From the NCBI GenBank assembly GCA_004026145.2, contig SWLE01000651.1:61598-125597 (forward strand): a stretch of DNA of 64,000 nt, written 5' to 3'. The notes beneath the pieces were generated by a model, which saw only the letters and a list, made by a program, of their open reading frames with translations, was not told the origin of the DNA and did not search any database. A program made the translations under genes and the position numbers. This stretch comes from Takifugu bimaculatus. Taxonomy: Eukaryota; Chordata; Actinopteri; Tetraodontiformes; Tetraodontidae. Positions within the stretch are counted from its first letter, which is position 1; every line of letters starts with the position of its first letter. Below are positions 9,553 through 21,433 of this stretch, one piece after another.

Positions 9553-10883
9553 CCAGTACACCAGAGGGTCCTGTGATCGTTCAAGTGGAGGGGCTGACAG
9601 ATAACGCTGCACCTCCACTATGGCATCAGCGGTGGCATTCCTGGACGCTCTTGCTTCTTCAGCATCCCTGTCCAACAGCTTCCACAGACCAATGACTCAA
9701 AATAAAACATTACATAAAGTTTAGTCTGTACATGAATCAATGCAAATAAATCTGTTGATCCAAATTCTATCATTTTTGTACCTTGGGAAGAAGCAGCTGG
9801 TTCTGGCTGTGCTGTTGAAGTGGATGGCGGGTCCTCTTGGGTGGGTGCATTCGGCAACAATGCCGCACACTCCGACTTTAACCGGTGCACAGCTGACTCG
9901 GCATTTGAAGGGCTTTGGAATCCGAGTGTTTTAAATCTTGGGTCAAGTAATGACGATAAAGAGAAGATGCTTGTGGTTTCTATTCCACTGAGTTTATCAT
10001 TCATAATTCTATTGAGGTTCATGCCAAGGTCTTTTGCCATTTTGTTTGAGTTCCGGCCCGCAACGCAATAAGATTTTTATATGTTATATGTGCACCCCCC
10101 CACCCCTGCCTTAAAAGCTCTCGAGCAGTTCCAGCGATGTTCTCTGCTGTGTGACTGATAGGAAAAGGCCGAACTCCCACCAGGGTGGTGGAGAGTTCAC
10201 CTGCATGAATAGCATGACAGGTGACAGCGAGATACGCATCCATGTTGATGGAAGTCCACATATCTGCGGTCAAGCTGACACTGTCAACATTCTGCAGGGC
10301 TGCCTTGGCCTTCTCCTTTTCTTCCACTTCCCTCCTCTCCACCATGGCTTTAACTGTCTGCCTTGATGGAAGGGTGCATGTGGGATCCAGTTTAGCCACC
10401 AGAGCACGGAAGCCAGGATCAGACACCACAGTGAAAGGCTGGGAATCTTTCACTATGAAATCCACTAGAGCTTCATCAAGCTCCTGCTTCCTGCTACATA
10501 AAATATGGACGTTAGCAGAACAAGATTAATTTAGTTAATTAACTAATTCTATACACCCAAACCTGCGCAGTAAAGTTTAAAAGTTACTCTTAATATTGCC
10601 TGGAACAGCACCCACTCACCTGGTGGAAACGTCATCACAGCATCACCACCAGCTTCATTCTCATGTTTGCCTCGGTAATGCCTCATCATTGATGACGTGT
10701 TGTTATTATATGTCGGGAACAAAGCAAACACTTCACCTGCAAATTAAAAATGAGATCTGTGTGTGGTTTATTATTTGTTACTGTGTGAATAAGAGTTGAA
10801 AAATACGTTTGTAACACTTACCTTGTTCGGCGGCACCATTTCAAAGTGGTCCCAGACTTGAGATCTCTTCCTGGTTGGTTCCA
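9553..10883 (-). pseudogene. hAT transposase (ZBED-type), internally deleted copy
   Basis: Read right to left, this is the same family as the copy at 37,518-39,522. It starts at ATG 10,883 with MEPTRKRSQVWDHF (BED finger start). An intron follows, then the BED finger exon (about 10,640-10,740), LDEALVDFIVKDSQPF (about 10,470) and the SLTADMWTSI block of the RNase H-like core. Around 10,060-10,110 about 500 bp of the middle is missing. The C-terminal core follows (SLSSLLDPRFK, about 9,930), and the C-terminal dimerisation region stops at LVYW (9,553), where the retroviral LTR begins. The ATG end abuts a solo LTR. It cannot encode an active enzyme. Confidence 0.8.
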
Positions 10884-10885
10884 TG

Positions 10886-11839
10886 TGTGGCAGGGCGTGG
10901 CCTGCGCTCCGAACAGGTGCCATATGGAGGTAGTGCCCGCCTAGAGCGCTTTGCCGTAAGGGCACGCGCGCTAGTTTGCCCTGGGCAGGTAAGGCGCAGC
11001 AATGCGCGTCACTGACTCCCCCACTGACTCGGTTGATAAATGTTAATGGGGCTGTTCTTGTTGTAGTTGGCTGCCGGCTGGTGTGAGTGGGTCGCGTCGC
11101 CCCAGCGGGAACCCCTCACGGAGTGGTGGCGCCACCAAACACAGTCGGCACGGACTACCTCGCGTACTGGACCCACTGCTGCTTTGGCTCGGTCCTTTGG
11201 TTCGGGATTCTCTCTCGCTCTCCCCTCGCTCCCCTTTGCTCGGAGAAACGGCGCTGAGACGTGGTGGTGCCGCCGAGGCGACCACGGAGCTTTTGCCTAA
11301 ATTTTAGACTCTTAACATTGTGTAAATTGTATCAATTTATATTTACTTTTTTAGGTTTTGTTGCTTTTCGTTTCTTGGTTGACGTTGTGTTCTTTTAGAC
11401 CTGGTCACCATTTATTTGCCTGTGCGCTCGTCGCGTCTGATTGTTTATCATTGTAAATGTAATTGTTCTCTTTTCTTTGTGGACAGGTGCTGCGGGCCAC
11501 GGCGGGGACCCAACCCCTGGTGGAGGGCGTTTTCATCACCCCTCGTGTGTGGTTTTGTTTGCAGTAGCACGGGTGTTTGTAGTTTGTTTATCTCCCCTAA
11601 TTGAGTTTTACCTGCCGGTGGGGCCCCAGCGCTGTCCACCCCTTTTGTTAATTTAACTATTATACAGCAGAGTTATATTTTGTTGAGTATTGGATTAAAT
11701 AAAATTGTAGTGCCTAACCCTCAATCCTGTCTCTGCCTCTGGAATAGAACCTTATCTGCGCGTGCCTGTTTTCCGGTTAGTTCCTGGGGTGAAATTCCCC
11801 AGGTGGCGTTGTCGTTAACCGTTCCACCTCTCCCCGCCA
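10886..11839 (+). repeat. Solo LTR (about 0.95 kb), plus orientation
   Basis: The segment runs TGTGGCAGGGCGTGG...CTCCCCGCCA and is the inverted counterpart of 40,666-41,627. It contains AATAAA near 11,698 and a GC-rich first half. No internal retroelement genes flank it, so it is a solo LTR or a recombination product. The left neighbour is the start of one hAT gene and the right neighbour is the end of another, so it lacks matching target-site duplications. The right side keeps CATG. Confidence 0.7.
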
Positions 11840-12120
11840 TGCCAGCATCTACTGTACCCTGCAGAAGAATATTCTCCAAATGTGGAGAAATTGTGAGCAA
11901 AAAAATAAACTGGTTAAATCCCAATACTGTGGAAAAAAATAACGTACCTCCAATAAAAACGTTGAGTCTACAATTATACAAGAATACCCAAGCTATGGCA
12001 TATTTTACCAGCATTTTCTCCTTAACAAAACAAAGCTCACGTGTGCGCCTCCCGGTCACCAATAGCGGCTCCAACCCTGCAGTGCAAGGCTCGCGGGTCG
12101 CCAGGAGAGGGCGCTAGAAC
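11840..12120 (+). pseudogene. hAT transposase C-terminal dimerisation fragment
   Basis: The plus strand encodes MPASTVPCRRIFSKCGEIVS and onwards, the hAT family dimerisation motif, then LNPNTVEK. The same sequence, extended to the left, recurs at 29,392-29,846, where MPASTVPC is preceded by RYTNLFKRAKRFLC. Here everything upstream is replaced by the solo LTR. It is a fragment only. Confidence 0.75.
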
Positions 12121-12199
12121 TGCAACTTCAGGTAATCATTACTTCGAGTAATCATTACAAGTGGTTCGGGAATTCACAAAAGCTTTATTTGCCCATCAT

Positions 12200-15100
12200 T
12201 ACTTTTTGTCCTGATCGGAACCAGACAAATCTACCGAGCTTCATCTTGTTTTTCTATTTCTTTTGGTTTTAAAGGCAGTTGGCATCTATATTGTAGCTGC
12301 CACCTTCTGGTCCTCTATCTAGCGTATCCATCCTTCCATCCTTTTTACTAGACCAGTACGTAAGAAATTTACAAAGCTCTTTCCTCCCACCTGAACTCTC
12401 TACCCAGCTCATCCACATCCACCATTCCCAGTTTCCTCAGTCCATCCATCATCATCTTCCTTTCCTCACTATTATGCCTACATATTAAAAGCACATGTTC
12501 TGTTGTCTCCAGTTCATGACAATGCTCACATAGATGGATGCTTCTCCACAATGTATAGCATATTGTCTAAGTTGCTCTGCCTAATTCTTAACCTTGTTAT
12601 TATAACCTGCTCTTTCCTGCTCTTTTCCCTTCTCCTTGATGCATTGTCCCTCCTTTGTATTGGAAAGAAGATGCCTCCCCTTGACCTCTGTTTCCCCACA
12701 CACTGTCAACACTGCTCCTGCTTTTAATGGTTATACACCCCCATATCCTTGGCCACCTCATCACCCTTCCACCCAAAACTCCCCTTTTGTGCTGTCTCCT
12801 CCCAACTCACTAGCAGAACCCCCTTTGTAAGATGTTCATCCCTCTGACCTCTTGAATGAATCCAGTAATTAGCAGCCAACTGTTTCCTCCTCAGCCACAG
12901 TGGCATTTCCCCAGCCTGTTCCTGGAGCGCACACACAGGTGAGACTTTGACTGGCCCATGTAGAGTCTAAGTGCTTGCACCGGGATCATATCCAGCAAAG
13001 TTCTGAAATCAGCTCTACATTGCTGGGATCTCATTATATTTACCACTTTTTTCTTTTACATTAACTTAGTACCTGCCTGATATGATCCTTCCAGCTCAGC
13101 CTCTGGTCAAAGTAGATACCAAGGAAGCGGAAACTCTCAACCCTTTCTAACACACTCCCATATGTTTTTAGATTGCTCTCTCCTACCCTCTTTCTTGTAA
13201 AAAAAACTTTGTCTTTTCAGATGAAAGCTTAAGGCCACATTTAATTCCCCATCTTTCAACTTTACTTATTCCCTCCTGCATCCTCTTGACAATATACTGG
13301 AAGTTCCTCCCTCTTGTCCAAGGAGCCCCATCGTCAGAAAACAGCGACCTCCTCGTACCATCGGGAATACTTGAAAATATATATTCAATCATTTATCATT
13401 AGTGAATAAAGATTTGGACTGACCACTGAAGGCTGTGTAGCGTTTTCAACGATGTTTTGTCTTGACATTTCTGCCCCCATCCTCACCTGGATGGATCTAT
13501 CACTTCGCTTTTTTACCCACTCTCACTGCTATTTTCCTGCTGGTAAGAAAGTTCCTGATCCAGGATGTTGATGTGATATAATTTCATAAGCAGTCCATCC
13601 TTTCCCATCATATCATATCCTTTTTCTATATAAAAAATACAGCATTACACTTTCTTTATTGATCTGGACTGTCCTTATCTCATTCTCTAAATGTAAAACC
13701 TACCATGCTGCTTCTTTTCCTAAACCCACTTTTATATCATTTTCAGTTTTTCCCTGGTTTCTAAATAAGAGTTCAGCCTTTCATTAATCATTTTTTTCCC
13801 ATAGTTTTGCCTACAAAGGTTGTTAGATCTATTGTTCTGTAGCTCTCTAGCAAACCCGGGTCCTTACTTGGCTCACAGATTGGTACAATAGCAGTTTCTT
13901 TCCATTGATTAGGTCATTTTCCCTCCCCTCACAGCTTATTATACAATTTCAATAATGCCCCTTTGCTTTAAACACTAATTTCTATCTAATATAATTTATT
14001 TGGTCTTCCCTGGAGTTGTTTTTCCAGCTTCATCTTCCATAACTGGGCATCCCTATTCTTGTCTACTTCCTAACATTCTTGTGATCATACCCCACAGTCT
14101 TGTCGTTGGTGTCTTCCTACCAAGTGACTCACGATACTTTCTCCAGGACTCCCGTCTGTTCCTCTTATCACTCCCCTCGCTGTGAGGAGATTCCCCTCGT
14201 CTTATTCCTCTCCCTCTCCCCTTCAGTTCCTTGTCTGTGTTTCCCGTGTCTGTTTCCAGGCTGGGAGGGGCTGCTTCCTGCTTCACTCCCATCGAGCGAT
14301 CTACACACCTGGAACTCGTCTTCAGAAAATCACCTTCACCTGTCTCCTGGTTTAAAAGACTGGTCCACGCTTCCATCATGGCCAGTTTGTGGTGCAGCCC
14401 TCCGTGATCGCCCATTCAGATGTCTGTTCGTGCCACCCAGCCTGCTCTGACAAAGACTTTATTAGCTCTGGTTCTTTGAGGGATTCTGCTGCCACCTTTT
14501 CAGTAAAGTTTAGTCTGGTCAATCTACTCGGTCCTGTGTGTGTCTGCTGCTCCTAAAACGAGCTGCTCTCTGCTGTTCCTTATAATTTATTAAAGTCTTG
14601 AGTTTAAGGGGTTTTTTTTTTCTCAAAACCGTTTTTAAAATTTCTTTGATTTACTTCTTGGAATAGTTGCATTTGCCGCTTCAGTTATAAATTGACATAT
14701 TTCATTATTCAGTTCTGGTTTACACCAACTGCCCTTCGTTTGCCCCAGCAAATATTCTGAACGTATCCATTTGCTCCCTCACATTTCCGTCTTCCTCCTC
14801 CTTTGTTCCGACCCCTAACGCTTTCAGTTTCTAGACCTATTGGATGACGGTCTCTACCCACTGTGCTGCTTCTCAACACTTCCCAGTTGCTTTTCCATGT
14901 TAAAACCTGTGATGCCGATGTGTGATCTCTTGATGGCTCGGTGCCCTTTGCCACTTTCACCCTCACGGCCAAACCAGTATTCAAGCATGCCTTTGTCATC
15001 TAACATGTCTTCCATTACTTCGAGTCCTCCTGATATCCCCCCATGTGCATTAAAATCTCCACACCAAAATATCTTTCAACTTAATAAACCCAAATTTGGT

Positions 15101-15350
15101 TTGAGTCATTCCTCTTGTACACAAATAATATCCACGTGTTCCTGAAATTCAGGGATTTTTTTTTTAAGTCTTTCCTGTCTGTGATGAGACTTTGACCATT
15201 CCACTGGAGTATGTGTATTATGGTATGTAGGGGTTGCTGAATGAAACACATGATTTATTTGGTTCATTCATCTCTTCCACTCTTTTATTTTTACTCACAA
15301 TCTTCACTGCCTCTGTTCTCTGCTCTTCTCAGACTTGTTGAATTACAACT
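12200..15350 (-). mobile_element. I/Nimb-like non-LTR retrotransposon, decayed
   Basis: Read right to left, an APE-type endonuclease begins near 15,190 (LQWNGQSLI) and contains CGDFNAHGG near 15,040 and VGRDRHPIG near 14,850. An RT follows, with LFSDDGAPW (the x-x-DD catalytic box) near 13,310-13,340 and FRFLGIYFDQRLSW near 13,100. The 3' part holds a Cys/His-rich tail at about 12,370-12,550 (CEHCHELETTEHVLLICRH). Stops and frameshifts interrupt it throughout. A related 3' segment at 29,990-31,095 also retains an RNase H-like region, which together with the APE endonuclease suggests the I group. Clade assignment is an inference. Confidence 0.7.
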
Positions 15351-16172
15351 GTTTTCTCCACACACTGTACGGTTTCCCCAGTTACATTTACATTAACTGT
15401 GCAATTACTACCCCCCCCACACACACACACACACACCTCTGCTCCCCCCTACACACTGTAATGATGGTCATACCTTTGGCAATTGTAATACCTAATAGGA
15501 GGTTGAATATATGCTCTCACACTAAAACTCCTGTATCCTATAATGATCTTGCCAGTGAGAAGCTGACCTTTAAAGGAAAACAAGCCCAATCAAATGTTTC
15601 CTCATAAACTGGAGTAAAAGAAAACAAAGTTCTTTAAATATGTATCACACAGGCTCTTAAAAAACATTTATTTTAATACAGGACATAAAAATATACAATA
15701 TTAGAAAGCAGACATTTATTAGATAAAAAAAGAACAAATAAAGAACATTTTCTGTTGATACAATCATCCTCTTAAATATTCTTCAAGGTGCTTCTGAAGT
15801 GTGTTTTCATTTCTTCCAGGGGTGATTTATAGGTTCAGAGCTTTAGCACCCAGAGTGCCTGGCTGGTTCAAAAGATGACACTCTGGTCATTCCAGTTAAT
15901 GAGTTCATTCAACACAATTTAGGAGTCTTAGCAAAAAAAATCATAGAAAAGTGATCTTCCTCCCTGAAACTATGGTATGCATGAACTCACTCATGTTACA
16001 GTTCCTCACACACACACCAATTAAGTTAGGCTAACAGACAATAATCTGTTCCATTCAATTCAATGCAGCTCAAATGGGGACTAACATTTGTTGATAATAA
16101 TGTGTCGCGTGTATTGGGGTGTAGAGTAGTTGTCCAACATAACCACTGTATATTTCCATCACAACACTCCTG
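15351..16172. other. Spacer and 3' untranslated region of the first MHC gene
   Basis: No gene was seen. There is a short (CA)n tract at about 15,419-15,437. Near 15,667-15,672 an AATAAA on the minus strand could serve as the polyadenylation signal of the MHC gene to the right. Confidence 0.5.
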
Positions 16173-19100
16173 TTAAGAGCCTAGACACGTTTTTATTTCT
16201 AGTGCTTTTTGTAAGTCTGTTAAATCATCTGTGGAAAAAAATAAATAGTTCAAAGCTTAAGCAGCCAGAAAAATAGACCATTTATGCCTGTGCTCCTTCA
16301 CTTTACAAAATCCTCTTATTCTTGACTTTGTAGTAATTAAATGGAGGATGAATTAATGTGCTGAGAGGTAGATCTCATTAGAAACTCAATGATTTGTCCA
16401 CAAAAATGTTATTGTTAAAATATTTCAACAATACTGAATCAGCAGCTGACAGACTGACTTAAATGTTACATTTACTGTAGTGATACTTACTGATACATTT
16501 GAGCACCAGTGCTGTTGTGCAGATTAGAAAAAGAACAAATAAAAACAGAATGCAGCCCAAAATTATTGTCCAACTGACACTTGTGGAAAGAATTTCTCTT
16601 CCATCAAGTGTGTTTCCATCTGGAACCAAAGAAAAAATAGCATTGTTACTAAAAACATTGTAATAAAAGTAATAATTACAATAATAAACTAATAATGTTG
16701 ATGCTGACAAATGTAGCGGACACTATTCACAGTGTTTAAACAGTTATATTTCTTATTTTCCCAGCGCTCAAGTATTTCTCACATCAGATTTTTAACAAAC
16801 CTAAACTAACTGAGACTTGAACACAACGTTAAAATTTCAGCCTCTATTGCTTTGACTCGATAACAATCATGCAGCAGTATGTAAATGTAAAGTTCTCACC
16901 CCACATGACAGTGATGGTTCTGTCTTCTGTTTGGACAACACAGCCATAGATGTTGGTGTGGATCAGGGGGACCTCAGCTGTCAGGATGAGGATCACTGAT
17001 CCATCCCCAGAAGGCAACGGGCCAGTTACAGTGATCCAGTTTGCCTTGGGGGCCCCGTCTTCAGTCAGAGACAGTGAACGCACTGATTTGTCAGTACTGG
17101 TGACGTGGCACTTCAGCAATGCCTTGGTTCTGTTAACAGGGTTGGCAAACACACGGAGATCTGCAGGAGGATAGAAAAGGTGATGATCAGGGTTGTCTGT
17201 TGTCACTCTTTGAACAGGGAACCAGCAGTGATGAGCAGCTCACTCTTCCTCTCAACATAGTTTTAGCTCATAACCAACACCAGGCTGCTTTATTTTAGGA
17301 CCAGAGAGTGTGTTCACCTGTTCTTTTTTCTATTTCTCTTAATTTGATGTGGTGGATCATTTCTAGACAGTATCTCCTGATGAATTGTCCAAACAAATGG
17401 TTCCGAGTCTCATAGCCGTTCCACGAATCTTTAATCATTTCTGCAGAAGGAGACAGGGCTTTCCATTTCTGAGCTCCAGCATCAAACTGAATGAAACCCT
17501 CTCCATTCACTGCCCAGTTGTCAAAAGCAGATTCAAGCCTCTCGTCTGATGTGATGCAGCCACGCCGCCGCTGAACATCTACAAGGATTATTTTTTCTCT
17601 TTAGTTAAAGGTTTTAATTCCTCTTAGATGTGTTACAAAGCAAATGTGCTACAAACTTACTCCGTGTGTGATTGGTGAATTTAGAAATCGCTTTGAGAGC
17701 ATCAAAAACATCATAACATGCTGGTCTGCAGGTCCCAGGTAAGTTGTGGGATTCCAGGACGGGTTTGAATTGTTCTTGTTGTGTCCCACTGTCACAGTGA
17801 GAGATCACAACTCCATCAAACTCTGTAACTTGTTCAAAATGGGGCCCAGATCCAGGCTGAACACGTCCTGTAGACAAGAACTCAAGAGAATGGGAACCTG
17901 AAACACACAAACAAATGGAGTCAAAACTCTGGACCCTCACAGTGGGATCAGCGGTTCTGACAAAAATAATCATGTTATAAATTGATCCCAATCTCAGGTC
18001 TTGTCAAATTAATATTGAAAGATGTAGACAGTTTAATATCATGGTTAATTATTTTTAACCTTAAGCTGTGAGTCGTATCTGCTCAAATTGGTGGACGGTA
18101 TCAAAAAAAGCAAAAATATCTCTTTGATCATCATCATTGATCCTCTCTGAGCCAGACCACCACATGTCAGGATAAAAACCCACATCTCATCTCCTCTCAT
18201 CCTGGTCACCAGAACTCCTCAGGGCTGCTTCCTCGTTCCCCTACTATAATCCCTCTTCACAAACACTCAACTGGACAAAACACCACTAAAAACAAACAAC
18301 CAGAATGAAAAACAGCCTCTTTCCACAAGCTGTGAAGGAAACATGGAGCAGCAGGATGAGAAACAGGTCAAAAGACCCAACAATAACCCAAAATATCATA
18401 ATAGATTCCTCATAAACTGAATATAAACAAGGTTTACTACAGCACCTGAACAGGCACAAATAAGAAAAGAGCTTTAATCTCCACTCTCTTCGTACTCTGT
18501 GTGCAGGCATCAAAATCAAAGCAAATCCTCAGATAGTCAACAACTAAAAAATACATCTGTGTTTGGACAGTTACCTGCAACTTTCATGCATATGATTTTG
18601 ATATTAAAATATTAAATACATATTAAAGCACACACACACACACACAGGGCAGAGGTACTTTAGCTGATGATGCATCAACCGGAAGTCTCATTGTGCACTA
18701 CTGCTGCGCCCCCTAACGGCTCAGTCAGGAACAGCACCACGCACTGGAAACGAAAGCGCTGAAGCTTCCACGTTCGGTTGCCCGTGTTGGCGTTTCGAAT
18801 AGTGTCACTGCCCAAATATCTTCAAGTATTTCACCAGCTTCCTGGTGCATTATTCGCTATTGATGTTTTTATTGCAGAGCTAAACAAAAACAAAGGGAGT
18901 TTTTTTTTTATAGTGTAGCGGTCACTTGTATATCATAATTCACCATCATTGTTCATATCTGTCCCATTGCCATAGTCCTGTTGAGCATTTTGCTATGTAT
19001 GAGTTCCTCATTCGCTCGCGCTATTTGCCGACAACTAAATCGGGTAATTTGGCACGGCCCCTTTCACGGACCGTGGGAGTTGAGGGGCGGGGGTGTGGTT

Positions 19101-19491
19101 TTTCACGCTCTGATTTGATTTTTTCTACTACTTGTTGTGGCTTCAATAAAAGGCACACACGATTGTGTGTCAATGGTAATCTAAGTTGTATTGCCTTTAC
19201 TTTGCAAACGCAACAAAAAATTTATATTTATATTCTATTTTATTTCTTATTGTACTCTCTTTTTATTATCTTTAATAGGTTTTTATGGTGTGAGTCTTTG
19301 GGGGACATCTGAGAGGAACAAGACCAAATGTGGGAGAAGAGCATCTACACAGAGAGCTGATTGATTGTTTGTCTATTTCTTCTTGAGAAAAGCGCAACAC
19401 AGCGCTCAGAACGTGCGTGTAAAGAAAGTTTCCTCAACTTACCGCATTCTGCTGCTGGGGGCAGGATCCAAAACAGAAGACAAATGTTCAT
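16173..19491 (-). CDS. MHC class I-like heavy chain, gene I (complete, 330 aa)
   Basis: The spliced CDS uses exons 19443-19491, 17661-17897, 17318-17578, 16900-17160, 16491-16619 and 16173-16228. All introns are GT-AG and all junctions are phase 1, giving 993 bp. The signal peptide MNICLLFWILPPAAEC is followed by alpha1 (17-95, starting GSHSLEF), alpha2 (96-182, with the disulfide pair GC...YC), Ig-like alpha3 (183-269, Cys in LLKCHV and YGCVVQ), a transmembrane exon (270-312) and the tail NDLTDLQKALEIKTCLGS. N-glycosylation sites are NHT at the end of alpha1 and NRT in alpha3. The product should be a cell-surface class I molecule. Most classical peptide-anchor tyrosines appear replaced, so a non-classical role is likely. 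The teleost lineage (for example L or P) cannot be fixed here. The tail exon differs from every other copy. Confidence 0.88.
18625..18647. repeat. (CA)n microsatellite in intron 1 of gene I
   Basis: About ten CA units lie in the long first intron. Related tracts interrupted by CG occur at the same place in the genes at 47.5 kb and 57.35 kb. Confidence 0.8.
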
Positions 19492-19760
19492 CTTCCTAAA
19501 TGAAGGTCGCTAAACACTTGTTGTCCTCATCTGACATCAACAGTCTGTCTGGAAGCACCGTGACGAGGGTTCTTTGTGATAAAGACCGATTCTCTTAAAA
19601 GCGCGTCTCAAACTAGAGGAGTGTCGCTGGAATTTGAATGAATGAGGAAGTCGTAATTCAAAAAGAGCGCTGGACCCGCCTTGTGGGCGGAGCCTCCGTT
19701 CAGCACCAATCAAATACCCGCCAAGCCAAGGTGACCTCTGGGTCCAAACATGTGATTCAC
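19492..19760 (-). promoter_or_regulatory. Promoter of MHC gene I with S-X-Y-like block
   Basis: Upstream of the start codon lies an inverted CCAAT box (CCAAT on the plus strand at 19,706-19,710, ATTGG on the sense strand), with a TGACCTCT site 21 bp further upstream at 19,732. This position and spacing match the Y and X2 boxes of MHC class I promoters, which bind NF-Y and CREB/ATF with RFX and recruit NLRC5 or CIITA. In this copy the X2-like site departs from TGACGTCA by CpG loss. Confidence 0.5.
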
Positions 19761-20478
19761 TGACACCGCCTTCGGACAGTTGGGAATTTTAGCACATAAA
19801 CTCCTGATAACCGGATTTAAAATGATCAATTTCTAGCAACATGATTTGTGTCTTGGTCTCGTGGGACCTGCTCTTTCTTCTTGTATTCTTGACAGACAGC
19901 GATGGTGTTTTATTGCTATTTTAGCAACAAAACTGTTTTGGACTCATTTTAAGGCTACAACAAAAATAGTGAGACTTACCTTTGAGCAACAGTGATGTTA
20001 TGCATGTTAAAAAGAAAACTGGAAGCAAAACAGAGGTGAAAACTTTCAAAAATGTCCGGTCAACACTTGCATGGAGGATGCGTCTTCCACCAAGTGTTTT
20101 TCCATCTGCATTGAAACAAACAAAATAACAAAAATTGAATAAAATAACAATAAAACCAAAACAATAAAACAATGTATATGGGTCTACTTTACTTTACATG
20201 GAAAGTATTGTAATATTTATAATTGTAATAATCATATTTCATATATTATAGACGTGTTACTATAAACAACATATGGATGATGGGAACTGTAGGTGACACT
20301 GTGTAATACTCCAGACTATCATGCATAGAGGCACAGTGGAGCACTACAAGAGGGGTGATCTAAAAGAGCTCTGCAGTTTGGATTTCATGTTCTCTGTCTC
20401 TAAAGCAAATTTTGTTGTAAGATTGACTTCATTTGGCTTTACAAGCTGCTGTTGTTATTCTCTCTCTGTTACCCCGTG

Positions 20479-20496
20479 TGTGTTTGTGTGTGTGTT

Positions 20497-20533
<37 letters not shown>
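20479..20533. repeat. (GT)n microsatellite beside the pseudo-alpha2 exon, unit A
   Basis: An interrupted (GTGTGTTT/GT) array directly abuts the splice donor of the pseudo-alpha2 fragment. It is much longer in the duplicate units. Confidence 0.9.
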
Positions 20534-21433
20534 TCACCTGTTCTTTTCTCAACTTGTCTTAATTTGATCTGACGGATCATTTCTGGACACAGTTGTTGGG
20601 GTCCAGGGTTGTGCCTGGTCTTCCCTCCAGGGGGCGTGAGGAGCTCAGTTTGCGCTGCAGGCAGGCGCACGTGTGGGCAATTAACATCTGGCCACCTACT
20701 TAAGGAGGGAGCGCCTGCCCATCAGGGCCAGAGAGTTGTGGTGCTTTGCGTAGTGTTGCTTTGCTTGGCCTGTCTTCCCTGCACATTTAAGGTCCTCACG
20801 CCACCTGCTGGACCTGAGAAGTGCAGAACCGGTCTCCTGAGGTCTCTGCAGTCCAGGGGGACTGGTTCTGTTTGAGGTAGTGGTGGGCAAGTGAAGCCTC
20901 ATGAAGCACCGAGGCTTTCCTACTAACAAGTGTGTCGAAAAACATTCAAAGCTTCGAGACTTCAGTGATGGTGACATCTGGTGGACAACTGAAGCCATAG
21001 CAACCTCCATAGAGCACGACTGGCACTGTTTCAATCCCATGACGCCAATAAAAGTTCATCGTGTGCTCATCCAGGTGTTTTGTTCATTCATACCAAATAA
21101 TGATTATAGTCATTACAATAAAATAGGCAGATACTATCCTCCTTACTCTAATACACATTCAAGACTAACCCAAAGAATAAATGCAAATTATATTAAGGGT
21201 TCAGTGTTGGTTAAGGGTTTATTGAACACTTTGAGATTTATTTAAAAACTATACTCAAAGTCCTTAACAGGATTAGAGATCCTTCCTACTTTGCAAATGA
21301 TCATGGTGTTTGAATTCAGAAACTTTGTTTTTCTGTGTGTGAAGTGTTTTTAAGGAATAATAGTTTGTCATTTGGGGACTTGTATGTTTGATTTTCAATA
21401 ATTATTCACAGAAGCAGACAAGTTATTCCCTCT

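Noticed and set aside
16950..17174. Plus-strand open frames opposite the alpha3 exons (also at 26.9, 34.4, 45.8 and 55.6 kb)
   Set aside because: They recur only because alpha3 is conserved. They have no start context or homology and lie antisense to a well-supported exon.
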